Origin: Xylogone sp. PMI_703
Taxonomy: Eukaryota > Ascomycota > Leotiomycetes
DNA length: 64,000 nt
Direction of reading: 5' to 3'
Assembly: GCA_021399445.1 (NCBI GenBank)
Contig: JAJTUQ010000001.1
Span: 7,502,001-7,566,000, forward strand
Positions 45,452-58,559 of the stretch are shown here, in pieces. The translations under genes were made by a program, and so were the position numbers. A model generated the notes under the pieces. The model was not told where the DNA came from and did not search any database. It saw only the letters and a list, made by a program, of their open reading frames with translations. Position 1 is the stretch's first letter, and every line of letters begins with the position of its first letter.

Positions 45452-48404
45452 TCAGCTAGAATCGCTGGGTAACGCTGGGAGAGGCTTAGTACCTAAAATC
45501 TTGTGCGGAGGGTGTGAAGAAGTTAACGATGGCTTGTCGTAATTATCATTCTGTCCCTCCATCACCGTATCGCCATTTTGGCCAGTCCGGTATCTGGAAG
45601 CTATGGTAATCTCTGTTGGATGCTCGAGGATTTCGACATTAGCTCGACCTCCTGTCTCCCGCCAATCGGGAAACTCTTCACTTCGACCAAGCCCGTATGG
45701 TCCATCAGCTTGATCCGACGGATCGCTGCATACCGTTATTTTAATTCCTGATGACGATCGGTCCATCATTGTAGGGGATTCGCCACGCTCTGACCCAGAA
45801 TATGTAGAAATTGGCGTAAGAGGCCGCTGGTCAATACTGTCTGATCTTAATGGAGATTCATCCAAATGCTGCCTACTGTGCTCAGCTTGAAACCAATGCT
45901 TTCTGTCACGGTAGGAACTATATTTGACGGACTCGGGGCTGCTAGGTGAATCTTCACCAAAGTTTATGGATCCCCTAAACCCTCTATTTCGGCTAGTATA
46001 AAATTCGAAATGCGATGTTGACGATACGCGAGAGAATATGACAAGTCCAAGACAAAGTAAAAGCAGGACCGACTGAACTATGGACATACGTTTCTGGAAT
46101 ACAACCTCATCTGCTAGAATGTTGAGCCTTGCACTGATCGCCAATATCTCTCTTTGTGACTCTGCTCTCTGGGTATCTAAAGAAATCACTGTAGCTTGCC
46201 ATATCTCGTCATATTGTTGGCGAAATCCCTGAAGTTCGGCAAGTACTGTGTTATTAAGCGTTTCTAAAAATGTTGTAGTTTTTTGGAGTTGTTTCTTTTC
46301 CACCTTATTAAAGGCTTCTCGTAAGATTCTGGATTGCTCCTCGATATATTTCAATGAAAGTGTTGAGTTGGCCTCTAGTAGCTGCAATCGTCGAGATACT
46401 GCCTTGAAGAAACTTTCTTGAACAGTTGGCAAGGATGCTGAGCTACTTGATGTACTAGAACTTTTGGCTTTGTGTGAGCTGGATCCCTCTTGGATTTTGG
46501 TATTTGTGATGCTGCTAGAAGTTGGAGCAGTTTCATCAATATCCGAAGTTGATTTATTAGGATTCTCCGCATCTGTATTGCTTGAGACACTTTCATGATT
46601 CACGGTCGTTGTTGGTTGTGAATTCTGAGGTGGAACTGTATTAGATACAGGGGCAGAGGATTCCACTTCAACTGTTGAGCTCGATTTCGAGCCGACAACA
46701 GTATGATACTCTGAAGGAGTACCCATAGGAATCTCGATATGTTCAGATCCTAAAGTTCCCGTAGATGTGCCCACGCCTGCGGAGCTCATCGGAGAGCAGA
46801 TTGGCAATCCGTAATATTTATCCATAAGAAGAGGAATATGAATGGAGGAGTTTGTCCATAGATTTAGGGACTCGTCTATTGATGGGCTTGTGGTGGTGTT
46901 AATAACGTTTTCAATGATACTAGTAGAGGCTACGGCGTCGCTTGTTGTCGACGATGTGGTTGATATTGGATCAACAGATTGTTCATATGATTCCTGTTTT
47001 GATATTAATTCCATGCTCAACCCGCCTTTATTTAGGTTGTCACCTACCTCATTCTCTGGGGTGTTGTTATCCGCATCGATATTATCCGTATCCTCTTCGT
47101 CCATACCCGCCTCAGCTTCCTTCCAACTCTCCAACATGCGTGTTCCATGGACCCTGATAAGAGAGAGCGGGCAGTAATATTCATTTCCATAGTGACTCAA
47201 AAACTCTATTTTCAAATACCTTGCCCAGATTTGAGGGTTCTCAATTAAGAATGCTTGGATTTCCCTGGAATTTCGGGCCTCATAGGTTCCAAGATCTCTC
47301 CACTTGTCTGGCTTCACTGGATAACGATCACTCACGCTTACTCGAAAAGTTCGAATCATGCTCGAAAAGAATTCATAGTTTGCGAGGACAAGAGTATCCA
47401 TCCATATATCTTCCTATTAACACCCAATTAGTACCAGAAATTGACTTGTGGATAGGATGTCAGTTTACCGATAACTCAATAATGATGAATTTATCCTCAG
47501 CGGAACATTCAGACAACATATATGAGTCTTTGTTCTCTATAAGCACTGCTTTAGGGTTCTTAGCACCAGGGTGAGTTTTAATAACTGTAGCCCCTGCATC
47601 AAAAGAGGCATACGAAAAGCGTTCCTTGCATGTTCTGCCTGCATCCTTGCTACGGTGCTGGCCATTGTATTGTTTTTGTTCTTCTTGATCCTGTATCTCA
47701 CGGCTATTACCAGACTCTGCCAGCTTTGACTCTTGTGGTAAACTAGTACTGTCCACTGCGCCCCTGAAAACCCCAAAATCTATATCCAGCTCATTCTCAT
47801 CCCCAAGAGAGTCAAAGCTATTCTGAATGCTGTCCCCATCTCTCCTTCTGGCTTCTTTATTTCCAGATCCCCCACGATTCCCTATGTTGACGTTTGATTG
47901 TCCTGCTTTCTCCAAAGTCTGCTTCTTCCATTCCTCAAATGATAAAAAGGGAGCCTCATTGAACTCTAGTTCACTATCCGTCAGCGTAGCTGTTCTAGTA
48001 GGTTCAGATGATCCGGAGTCTGTCGAGGCAGAGGTATCAATAGTTTGAACGGTCGTAATGTCTGAAACAGTAACATCTGCAGCGGTAGGAGTATCGTTGC
48101 TCAAAAAGCTGGTGACATAGCTTGTCGTTTCTTGCCAACTAACATAACTATCGCTAAGGGTAGGTGCGGAATATACTACGCTATTGGTATTGCTCCATGA
48201 AGACAATAGGCACAACTGGGGAAGGGAATCTGTTATATAGTTAATCGTCCGGGATTCACAAGTCCCCGTGAGGTTTTCCTGTGAGAGAGTAGTAGAAGCC
48301 GCTATAGGCGGGGTAGTAATCGTAGTAGCATTTATTCCTGAGGTAAATTGGCCAAAGAACAGCAATGCTGCTGCCGTGAATTGGCGATAGTAAGCGGACG
48401 ACAT
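45452..48404 (-). CDS. SLP1: SUN-like ER protein Slp1
   Basis: Mid-SUN protein of the Slp1 family; with Emp65 in yeast it protects soluble folding intermediates in the ER. Exons 48404-47469 and 47413-45452 give 965 residues. The N-terminus is a signal peptide (MSSAYYRQFTAAALLFFGQF), followed by a Ser/Thr-rich lumenal segment and FLSFEEWKKQ. The SUN-like domain is at about residues 270-435 (RFSYASFDAGATVIKTHPGAKN, ENKDSYMLSECSAEDKFIII, DTLVLANYEFFSSMIRTFRVSVSDRYP, YLKIEFLSHYGNEYYCPLSL). A Ser/Thr-rich linker, a coiled coil, and one membrane helix (SVLLLLCLGLVIF) precede a cytosolic tail. The open frame upstream has only TTG, so the ATG at 48404 is taken as start. The intron falls inside the SUN core. 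Confidence 0.9.
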
Positions 48405-48916
48405 TTTTGGCTCTTCATCCTGGGTGGCCACGTGGAGAAATGTGACCAAAAACTAGAAAAATCAAGTAGAGCGATAAGAATATTCCATAGGTACAATATT
48501 TGATTTGCAGAGGGGTGAGGGGCAGATAATTATAGTTGGTGAACTTGGCGCCCAACTTACGTGTAAACTAGTCGGTGAGTATTGACTGCTTAGCCGTTAA
48601 GTAATATTCTGCACGTGACTGAGCGCTCCTTCCTCTCCCGTTTCCCTAGCCTTTATTACGTTGAAGCTACGATCCATGTGTTCACGTATTCTGTGCCTTT
48701 ATTTAACTAGCCTGTGAGAAGTTGTGGCACTTCTTTTCTCTATCAAACTCCTCTAATTTTATGTGTAGTTGGCTCCTCCCAATATCCTCCAATCACTAAA
48801 CACCTAGCAAATGCCCCACAAACTACTTATACGAACTGAATACTATGAAATTAGGTCGAATTTGTTGTTTGGTTGTTAGGCATAATGATTGATATAATGT
48901 AATCGATGTTTAGTTT
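48405..48916. other. Intergenic SLP1 promoter / karyopherin 3' region
   Basis: 512 bp between two minus-strand genes. CACGTG occurs at 48429 (25 bp before the SLP1 ATG) and at 48612. No gene seen. Confidence 0.5.
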
Positions 48917-51900
48917 TTATGATGCATAGGCAAAGTTTGATCCTCGGCACGCCAGCCAAAGATCCCGTACAACCTGATTAGTACCCTTCGCTCCGCGTAG
49001 ACTTGACGATGAATTAGCGCATCCCCAATTATATGAAAGGGAGAATCGACTTACTTCACCAACTTCTGGAGGAAAATCCGCTTTTCCTCCGCTGAGATTT
49101 TGTTGCTCGGAAAACTTGGATCAAGCAATGCTGTTTCCAGCCAACTCTTGGCACGCACCTGACGACTGATAAGTTTCTTCAAAGGTTCGCAGAGTTTGTC
49201 TAGTTCACTTCGCGCTGCATTACCGCCGATATTGAATACAAGAGCTTGAGCAAGTAGAGGTCCTAAGGTTTGCAAGCTACTATCAATGACAGACTGGATT
49301 TGTTCTGGGAGGTTCTTCAGTGATAAGAAGATCGTCTAAACTAAATATTAGAAAAGAAATCATGGAGCATGAATGTAATTAACTTTACCCAAAAATCTGC
49401 TGCCATGAATTTTGGAAGAGGATCATTGCCAGTCAGAGCCTTAAGAGTGAACATGAACAGGAATTCAAGTGAGGACGAGGACTGTTGAATAAGGACTGTA
49501 ACATGTGTTGGCATCAGACGACACAGAAAGTCAATCCCATGTTGGGCTATTTCGGGCTCATTACTTGGTTCTAGAAGCAAAATTAATAACAAGTAGTATA
49601 TGAACACCAATAAATCACATACCTCCTATATTCTGAAGTAGCAATGTAACCCAATTCATCAAACCATGGAGAATATCGTAATCCTCCGAGGCAGAAATAC
49701 GCGAGGTAACTAAAGAACATGCAGTACTGATTATAGTTCCTAATCTTGGTGTATGAGAATCTGCTTTCAACAAGAACTGCACAATAATATCAAGGCTGAA
49801 GACAAAGGGACCAGGTTGGTCTTCAGTGAAGCCTGTGCGGAATACCTGGCATGCTGCCTCGACAATATCTCCTTCTGCTGGAAAAGACTCATAAAGTCTG
49901 GCAATTATAGAGATAACTCTCTGTTGGATGATGTTTCCAGAACCAGAGACCCAGAACGACGACATATTTGCTTTGTTTTCCACGTCTACCGGAGTATCAT
50001 CCGGTACTTGAAGACCTTTCCCAATGCTTGTGAGACATCTCAATGCAAGGAGTCCTATTTCTAGTGCTTTGCTGTAGTTTGAGTCAGCAGCTTTATTTGC
50101 CTCAATGGAGCCTTCTTGATCTGTAGCATTGTTAAGAGGCTCTAAGCTTAGCAGATGTAAGGAGTATGCCAGATCCGCCTCTATAAAGTTGAGAAGCTGT
50201 TCCAGAGGTGGTTGCTTTAGTTCGTCTTGAGGCATTGCTTGTATAACGGACGCGATGCCGCCGATTATTCTTTCTTTAACAAGGCTATCAAGCGTATAAT
50301 TGGGTGCAATCTTTTCATAGATCTGAAGGAACGCACCGACGTCTGCTATAAGAGAGCTTCGACAGGATGAGCAAAGAGATAATATAGATTTGGATGCTGT
50401 GCCAGCTAGTGACATGGATTGTATTGTCTCAAAAAGAAGAGTCAATGCTCTGGGAAGATATTTACTATGCGCTTCGAAATATTTTGAGTACTCGTCAATG
50501 AAAGTAAGGAATGTCTGTCTAGCAACAGGAAGCATTTCAATCCTAGGATCAGTTAAAACAGAGAAAACGGAAGATTCGAAAATATTCTCCAGATAAGCGT
50601 CACATTCGCTGTCAGAGACACAGTCGGCGAGTGCACTGAGACAATAAATGGAAGCTTCTAACTTAGACCAAGCCTCCGTGTTAAGGGATTCAAGAGTCAG
50701 ATTGACGAAAACGGAGAAGAGAGGGGCACCTATAAGGACGTATGATTGCTGAAGGAGATCCGCAACTTCATTTCGAGCATCTTTAAACCCAGTTCTGTCA
50801 ACTGAGTCCCATGACCTAAACTCCTGAGGGGGTGGAAACTGTATCTTGAACCAGCAGCTTTCAATAGCTTGCATAATATGCAATTGAGATGCCGGAAACC
50901 AGGCAGGCTTTTCTTCCTCAAAAGAGTAGAGAAAATCTACCATGGTTTCTACAAATGTAGACCAAAATTCAAGAGCAGGGACAAATATTTTATCATCATT
51001 CACCACATATCCCTTGGCTCTCAGTAGACCGCAGAGCGCTGACAGAAGTTGTTGCGACTGGGGATCTGTAGCACTATTTTGAGCCAGATTCTGTACATTA
51101 GCATCGCCAAATGCTAACATGAACTGTCCAAATTGAAGTGAATCAAATTCGAAATCGCCGAGTATTAATCGCTGATATCTATCTCGGCCCCAGGGACTGT
51201 TGAAAAGATGGTAGAGATTTTGAAAATCCCCCTCACTAAAAAATCTTGAATAGTTTGCAAGGACATCAGAAAAGAACTCCACGGTAACTTCATATAGTTC
51301 ATCATGGACAAGCCACATCATGGCCGGCTTAGTTAAGGACTGAAGCGGTGCAAGAGTTATATTGGAATCCACGAATGCACGGTGAGAATACAGTACCCAA
51401 GCCTAGTGAGTCAGTAAGTCCCGGGTGTCCTATGAGAAAGAATAGCAGAAGAAGACACATATGACTATTTAAATGAAGAAGAAAAAAACAAGATAGGCAG
51501 GATACGATATGGAAGTAGTGGCGAACCTGAAAACATTTCATAGCTTCTTGGATGAACATCGTATCTGTTTCTGCCTCCGGCGTATCACTAACAATGCCTC
51601 TTGCAATCAGAGGAATAACATCGTCGACATTTAACCTCAAACGCTCATGAAATTTGTGACTAGTAGTTGTTAGTTTGCCAGGGGGCTCCGAGGTCGAGGA
51701 TGACATACTGTTTTATTGAGTTTAAATCCGTCCTTCCTACCTCCTCTGCAAGTGCAGCAGCAAACCAAAGAACTGCCAATGCCTTTTCTTTTGGAATAGA
51801 CTGTACGAGAAGAGGAGTCTCTGGAGCGTTCTCAAGATCATTATATGGAACGGACTGATTGACACAAAGGCAATACATTAGGTGGCGAATGCATTTTGTC

Positions 51901-52486
51901 CAGGACTCAGAAAAGTGCAGAAAATATGCAACTAGAGTTGTACATAATTTTCTAATTACAAGGGGCCTGTTTCCGTTCCCAGAATACTGAATGAACCAGC
52001 CCACAAGGTTTTGCAGCAAGCCTTGGCGATCATCCGCGGTCAAGGACTCTCTAAGAAATCATGTCAGCTGGGCTTGCATTGTAAATGAGTATGGACTTAC
52101 GGATCTGTGTTGAGTTTTACTATAAATGTTAGGGCGCCAAAAAATCTAACCTTCTCTTCTGCACTAGCAAGCAATCTATTGGCAAGCTCCCAGCCTCCTG
52201 CTGACCGCTGCAGACGTTGTAACGCTTCTTGAATTTTCGCAATCTCTTGCGGCGGCCCAGGCTCGTACAATTTCAGTATCAACTATACTAAAGTTTAGTA
52301 AGGGTATACCCAAGAGGCTCAGCTTATCATGACTGCGTCAAACAACTAGACTGAGTGTTCGAAAGAAGCGGCTTTCTCCCATCAAAAAAGGCTAGAAGCA
52401 AAAGAAATGACAGTATACTACGGTGAGAATGATGGACTCACAGCTTCCGTATCCTCAACTGATGTTGGCAACGGCAGTTGATCCAT
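48917..52486 (-). CDS. Karyopherin-beta, importin-13/Kap122 type
   Basis: Nuclear transport receptor built of HEAT repeats. Exons 52486-52442, 52282-52101, 52050-51709, 51659-51527, 51402-49623, 49570-49389, 49335-49055, 49001-48917 give 1009 residues, a normal karyopherin length. The N-terminal repeat LILKLYEPGPPQEIAKIQEALQRLQ, then EEKVRFFGALTFIVKLN, is the Ran-binding importin-N region. The end NLRGAKGTNQVVRDLWLACRGSNFAYAS closes across the last intron and matches the fungal family closely. No membrane segments. The choice of importin-13/Kap122 among karyopherins is by pattern memory; another beta family member (for example Mtr10/transportin-SR) is the main alternative. A CACGTG lies 19 bp before the ATG (52505). 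Confidence 0.82.
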
Positions 52487-53925
52487 GGCTGCTTAACTTG
52501 GGAGCACGTGAAGTAATGCTGAGATTAAAGCTGAAGAATCAAGCTGCAAAAATGCTGATCAAATTTTAGCATGCTTCGTTCAGCATATATTCGTAGGCAC
52601 TAAGCTCATATCTTCGCGGTCGGGTTCGCATTAAAACAATCATTTTGCTACATATTTGGTAGCAGTGCTGAGGTTTATAGAGGTACTAAAATATGTGACG
52701 GGGGTTTGTAGAGATGTGGTGGGGGTGGCCCTGAGTGTCGCAGTGCGGCCTGAGGATTCATTTGAAGGCCATACTGCCTGTAGTCAACTGTATTTGTGCT
52801 ACGCCGTAATGCATCCAGCCGCAACGATGATTGCTACCATACAAGCCTTATATGATTTGATCAATGGATCATGCTGGGTTAAGGATTATTACTATACACC
52901 GAAGATAAGGATTCACGGTATATACTTTCAGGTTTCAGGATACAGATCTATTGGGTTACCTATCTAAATGGCCCTCACTGATGGAATAGTAGTCGTTCCT
53001 TCTTTGTAGGTCAAGATTATCTAAAGCACATTTTTATCAAAGTAGCAAAATTGTACCACTCTTCGCAAGAGAAAGTCTTGCTAATTGGATCCAAGCCGCT
53101 ATGAGAGGAGGCCGGGGCTTACATCTGTGATTTGACTTGAGCGCGGCTCAGGTACTATATTATTTGTCATTTGGGTGCTCGCAAAGCTTCAACGATGGAC
53201 TGTTGAATAAGACTTGAGAGTTCGCACCAAGGGGGTGAGGGGAGTTATTAGACAGAATACATGGGGGTGGTGGCTTAAGGGCAGAGAGCTTTATCTCGCA
53301 GGATCCTCTCCCACTACAGCATTGCTCGCCAAAACACAGCGCATCTACCAGCAAACTAGCCCGGCGAGCCTGGCTCCTGGCTAGCTACAGGCATTTTAGT
53401 CCAAGCCCAAAGCCCAAAGCCGAGCCTAACCCGGTAGCCCTGTCTTCTCTCGGGCGATCTGACCTACCATATTCGGATAAACCTCTTGTGCGGGTTCAAA
53501 CACCTTCCTGTCATAAATCGGTCCCTGCTGTGCCAAAGGACAAAATTAGTGAATGGGGCCGTATTCTAGCTTTGATGGGGCTATGTTGAGGTTTACTTAA
53601 TCAGACCTTGCATTTCATACGGGAGAAATAACTGGGGCTGCCCTTTCCACTAGCATCAAGATTTGGCAACCCCTCACTCAGCGAAGGAGGCTGTCGAGAT
53701 CTATCCTTGTGAATCAATGCGATACAACAGTATCCTGGGCAGAATTTTTTCCAAGAATCAGTTCCAGGTTCAGAATCGGATTCCCAACGTTAGCGTGACC
53801 AGCGTGAACGTTATCAAGATAAATATCCGCTATAGTTCATGCACCAGCGAGAGTATTCTTAACCCAGGTTGTTCAGCTCGAATTACCACATCAACATAGA
53901 CTAATAACGGCTTTCAGCTTTCAAA
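52487..53925. other. Divergent promoter region karyopherin / aminopeptidase P
   Basis: 1.44 kb without a supportable gene. It contains a small direct repeat of GCCCAAA (about 53406-53419). Plus frames at 52656-52967 and 53663-53899 have no recognisable domain. Confidence 0.5.
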
Positions 53926-55946
53926 ATGGAGACGGTCAATACGACAGAGCGCCTAGCGCATCTAAGGCAATTGATGAGGAAACACAATGTCGATATTTAC
54001 AGTATGTAATAGAGCATGCTCATGAATATCGGTGGCTGATCATAAGAAGTTGTACCATCTGAGGATTGTCATTCTTCGGAATATATTGCCGCCTGTGATG
54101 CCAGGCGGGAATTCATCTCAGGATTCTCAGGTTCTGCAGGATGTGCTGTAGTAACTCATGAAAAGGCTGCCTTAGCTACTGATGGTATGTCCCGTTGCCT
54201 CTCCCAATATGATCAACACAAGCTTATATGTATGACTAGGTCGATATTTCAACCAAGCATCGAAGCAATTAGATGATAATTGGCTGTTGCTAAAGCAGGG
54301 TCTGCAGGATGTCCCGACATGGCAGGAGTGGTCTGCAGAACAATCTGAAGGTGGGAAGACTGTTGGTGTTGATCCCACTGTCATATCCGCTCCAGAAGCT
54401 CGCAAACTCGCCGAAAAGATTAAGAAGCGCGGTGGTCAGGAACTAGTGGCCATAGAGGAGAATCTTGTAGATAAGATATGGGGCGCAGAACGACCTCCCC
54501 GACCAAGTGAACCCGTCAAAGTGTTAGCACAACAGTTCGCAGGAAAGGATGTGAAGTCAAAGCTAGATGATCTCAGAAAAGAACTTGACAAGAAGAATAG
54601 CTCCGGATTCGTTGTGTCTCTGTTAGATGAGATTGCGTGGCTTTTCAATCTACGAGGCAGTGACATCCCTTATAACCCTGTCTTTTTCTCATACGCAACG
54701 GTTACACCAACAGCTGCTACACTATATGTAGACTCCTCTAAGCTCAGTAGCGAGTGCAAATCTTATCTCAGCGACAATGGAATATCAATCCGGCCCTACG
54801 AAAGCATTTTCGATGATAGCCAGGCCCTAAGTGAGTCTTTAGGAACTGTCAATGGAGCTGAACAACCGGAAGCAAAGATCAAGAAGTTCATGGTTTCTAA
54901 CAAAACATCATGGGCATTGAAACGCGCGTTGGGTGGGGATACTAAAGTTGTAGAGGTACGGAGTCCTATCGGTGATTCAAAAGCGGTCAAGAATGAAACA
55001 GAACTCGAAGGGATGAGAGCCTGCCATATTAGAGATGGGGCCGCTTTGATAGAATATCTCGCCTGGTTAGAGGATCAACTTATCGTTCAGAAAGCTACCA
55101 TAGATGAGGTTGCTGCGGCAGATAAGCTTGAAGCTCTTAGGGCAAAGCAGAAGCATTTTGTCGGACTATCCTTTGATACTATCTCCTCGACTGGACCCAA
55201 TGCAGCGGTGATTCATTACAAACCGGAGCGGGGTAACTGTTCTGTTATTGATCCGAAGAAAATCTATCTCTGCGATTCGGGTGCCCAATACTTGGATGGA
55301 ACCACAGATACAACACGTACTGTGCACTTTCTAGAACCCACAGAAATGGAAAAGAAAGCCTTTACTCTCGTTTTAAAGGGCCATATTGCACTGGATGTGG
55401 CAGTTTTCCCGAAAGGGACCAGCGGGTTTGCTCTGGATACCCTTGCAAGACAATTTCTATGGGTAAGTAAATATCTAGATTGCTGCAAAATCTACTGCAA
55501 GTGACTAAAACATTTTTTAGGAGGAGGGCCTAGACTATAGACATGGGACAGGCCATGGTGTAGGCTCCTATCTGAATGTGCATGAAGGACCTGTTGGTAT
55601 TGGTACAAGAATTCAATATTCTGAGGTACCCTTAGCTCCAGGTAATGTGCTATCCAACGAGCCTGGATATTACGAAGATGGCTCGTTTGGTATTCGAACT
55701 GAAAATATGATAATGGTAAAGGAAGTGGATACCAGTCATAGGTTTGGAGACAAGCCATATTTAGGATTTGAATATGTCACTATGGTACCATATTGCCGGA
55801 AACTGATCGATGAAACCCTCCTGACGAGGAAAGAGAAGCATTGGCTCAATGAGTATCATGCAAACGTTTACTCCAAGACAAAGGACTACTTCAAGGAGGA
55901 CCCTCTAACAATAAAATGGCTTGAGCGAGAAACGCAGCCTATTTAA
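53926..55946 (+). CDS. ampp: Xaa-Pro aminopeptidase P (M24B)
   Basis: Cytosolic metallopeptidase that removes an N-terminal residue preceding proline. Exons 53926-54001, 54050-54184, 54240-55462, 55521-55946 give 619 residues, the fungal AMPP length. Creatinase-like domains 1 and 2 start with [13 protein letters not shown] and [13 protein letters not shown]. The pita-bread domain has all M24 ligands: Asp pair in [14 protein letters not shown], His in [17 protein letters not shown] (formed after the last intron), Glu in [19 protein letters not shown]. No signal or transit peptide is visible. Convergent with CenH3. Confidence 0.94.
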
Positions 55947-56358
55947 GAAATTCAAGATGCAGATGAGGATAATTTCGGACAGCTTAAAACCAGAGGATTA
56001 TAGGTATACAAGGATAGATCTGTATTACAGGCCACAAAGCGAAGGCGTAGGAAATTATATTGCAGTCGCATCTTTCCAGCTACAGACCATATCTCTATAT
56101 GCTGTGTCGAAGAACATATTTGTAATGCTTCTAATGTGTATCTTCATGACTCTTGTGAGGATGATTACAGTCTTCACTTCTTGTCATGTAGAGAGCTCAA
56201 AATAGCCCCAATTAAACATGATGTGACAAACGCCGTTTCCAACCTTAGGGTGTTATACCTTATACACAGCTATCAATGCCATCAACGCCTTGCAATAAAC
56301 CTCCCGAGCTAGTACTTTACAACACTTTTGTGAATTTGGAATCCAAAAATAAAGATTC
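55947..56358. other. Convergent 3' intergenic AMPP/CenH3
   Basis: 412 bp between two gene ends; nothing recognisable. Confidence 0.5.
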
Positions 56359-56974
56359 CTAGCCCAGACCACCCCATGCCCCTCTTATACGTCTTGCAAG
56401 TTGGATATCTTTCTGCATAATAGTAACTCTTTTCGCATGTATCGCACACAAGTTGGTATCCTCGAACAGGTGCACAAGAAAAGCCTCTGAAGCCTCTTGA
56501 AGGGCCTGGATTGCCTGCGACTGCCATCGCATACCATCTCCACTGGGTCGCAGTGTAAGAGCGATCTCTCGTACCTAAATTACACGATGTCAGAACCTCA
56601 CGATGCCATTGCCCTATTTTCTAGTCTATCTTACCAGCCGCGCAAATGGTAGCTTTGACATCAAAAGGTCTGTTGATCTCTGGTACCTCCTAATCTCCTG
56701 CAGAGCTACTGTCCCAGGCTTGTAACGATGTTTCTTCTGGTGTGGGAGCGGGTCTCCAGCTGCAATTGAGATTATATCAGCTTAATTCATTCAAATGTCC
56801 AACTATAAATATAGTCCTTCGCAACAACGTCGTGCACGGCTTACGTTCAATTGCATTGCTGATCCGCTTCCCTGTCATCGACGGCGCCTTCCTGATCCCA
56901 CTACTCATACCTGGTCGACTCATTGATGTACTCCCAAGTGGTACATCACTTCTATGTCTCATAGTTTGTGACAT
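56359..56974 (-). CDS. CSE4: Centromeric histone H3 variant (CenH3/CENP-A)
   Basis: Replaces H3 in centromeric nucleosomes and seeds the kinetochore. Exons 56974-56845, 56759-56635, 56574-56359 give 156 residues. The tail (first ~48 residues) lacks the H3 ARTKQ and ARKS marks. The histone fold starts [20 protein letters not shown] and continues with [11 protein letters not shown]. Loop 1 is extended ([13 protein letters not shown] against a shorter loop in canonical H3), the mark of CenH3. Then come [40 protein letters not shown] and the end IRGAWGGLG. Every junction is exact. Two start codons lie four residues apart (56974 and 56962). Single frames hide the gene: the longest same-strand frame is in the wrong phase. 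It diverges from derlin. Confidence 0.95.
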
Positions 56975-57582
56975 CTTTTAAAGTACTCCTCTAGAGAGGG
57001 ACTTCTTGAACAATCTGTCACCAGCTCTGGAATCTATGTGGGAGTAACAGGTTTTACTGCTCGTACCGTCCAGTATTCTTACTCGTGTCCAACGCGTTAT
57101 TTGTGACAAGCGCTACAAAACACGGATGAAAGCACAGTACGACAATACCAGTTGTGTTTTTAGCTTAGATCATCCGCGTATGCTTGTATCTATAATAAAG
57201 GCCAACAAGGAACATGCCAATATATGCGCCCTCTAGGGACTTTGTCTAGGTGAAGTTGGCGCTTTGAGAGACGCGGCTGCGGTATGGGCCCTCCATCCTC
57301 GGCAAGGCTGCTGGTCTTGCTTTGACAGGGATCTGCCACTACGGCAGCGGTACAGCCGCCGCACTATGCCCCTACAATCCGGGTAATGTGGGATGACCTG
57401 CCGCTTATCGTAATCGCGCAAAGAGGCCAACTTGGACAATACTCTACTCGCGCGACACCTCTCCATATGAGTAGGTTTGAATCAGGAACATAATTTGATT
57501 ATCCCCTGAATTATAACTGCCTTTCCATCTCTGTTTGAATAGTCGGCTTTATCAGTGTGCTTTGTTTATAACGAGTGTCACG
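56975..57582. other. Divergent promoter region CenH3 / derlin
   Basis: 608 bp shared by two divergent starts; no distinct motif or gene recognised. Confidence 0.5.
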
Positions 57583-58391
57583 ATGGATCAAATGGTTGGA
57601 GGAGGTTTGGGTGGGCAAGCAGGCTTTCCCCTCGAGACGTGGTTTTGGGAAATGCCCGTTTGTACTCGATGGTGGACAACCGCCACCGTACTCACCAGTG
57701 CGCTTGTGCAGTGCCAGATTGTGACACCATTTCAGCTATTCTATAGCTTTCGTGCGGTCTTTGCCAAATCCCAGGTAAGAGATTTCCATCGCAAGCGATT
57801 GCTGTCCAGCGAAGATGCTAACCAAGCGGCATCCAGTATTGGCGCCTTCTAACCACATTCCTCTATTTTGGGCCCTTATCCTTGGATCTAGTCTTCCATG
57901 TGTTCTTCCTGCAACGATATTCTCGATTACTGGAAGAATCTGCCGGCAGGTCACCGGCGCATTTCTCCTGGCTCCTTCTATATGCCACCACTTCCCTCAT
58001 ATGTCTCTCTCCTCTTGTGTCGATGCCATTCTTAGGCCATCCGCTCTCCTCGACCCTGGTGTATATATGGTCGAGACGTAACCCAGACACTCGACTGAGT
58101 TTCCTTGGGCTACTTGTCTTCACAGCCCCATATCTCCCTTGGGTATTAATGGGGTTCAGTTTAGTGCTACATGGCACTATACCGAAAGATGAGATCATGG
58201 GCGTAGTAATTGGCCATATATGGTACTTCTTCTCTGATGTTTATCCACCTCTTCATAATGGCTCTCGGCCGTTCGATCCACCGATGTGGTGGAGACGCTT
58301 ATTTGAAAGAATTCCTACGGAGGAAACTGCTGATGCTATAAATAATGATATCGCAGCCGTTGCGGCTGCCCCAGCCCCGGAGGTTAGGTAG
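57583..58391 (+). CDS. DER1: Derlin (Der1 family)
   Basis: ER membrane rhomboid pseudoprotease needed to move misfolded proteins to the cytosol for degradation. Exons 57583-57774 and 57837-58391 give 248 residues. The family opening is complete: ETWFWEMPVCTRWWTTATVL, then FYSFRAVFAKSQYWRLLTTF with the rhomboid-type WR motif restored by splicing. Six hydrophobic segments follow, with GHIWYFFSDVYPPLHNG (GxxYYF-like) near the end. The tail is short and Ala/Pro-rich without obvious Cdc48-binding SHP boxes, which fits Der1/derlin-2 better than Dfm1. The first intron is 62 bp. Confidence 0.9.
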
Positions 58392-58559
58392 AAATGTATG
58401 GATCAGAACTGGAGGCTGATATTTCTGGAGTTAAGGGTGCATGGGTGGCGAATTGAAATGGCATATTGGGACTCGGGATAAAACTATAACATGCAATAGA
58501 ACCGCAATTCACGATAGAATGACTATAACATCACTACACAGGGCCCAGGAAATGTGTTT

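Noticed and set aside
52656..52967. 103-residue plus-strand frame
   Set aside because: No family resemblance and GTG/ATG-poor start; treated as non-coding.
53493..53506. GGTTCAAACAC resembling a tRNA B box
   Set aside because: No matching A box or cloverleaf at the right distance.
56309..56527. 72-residue minus-strand frame with several Cys, zinc-finger-like
   Set aside because: It is the last CenH3 exon read in the wrong phase; the correct phase gives the histone fold.
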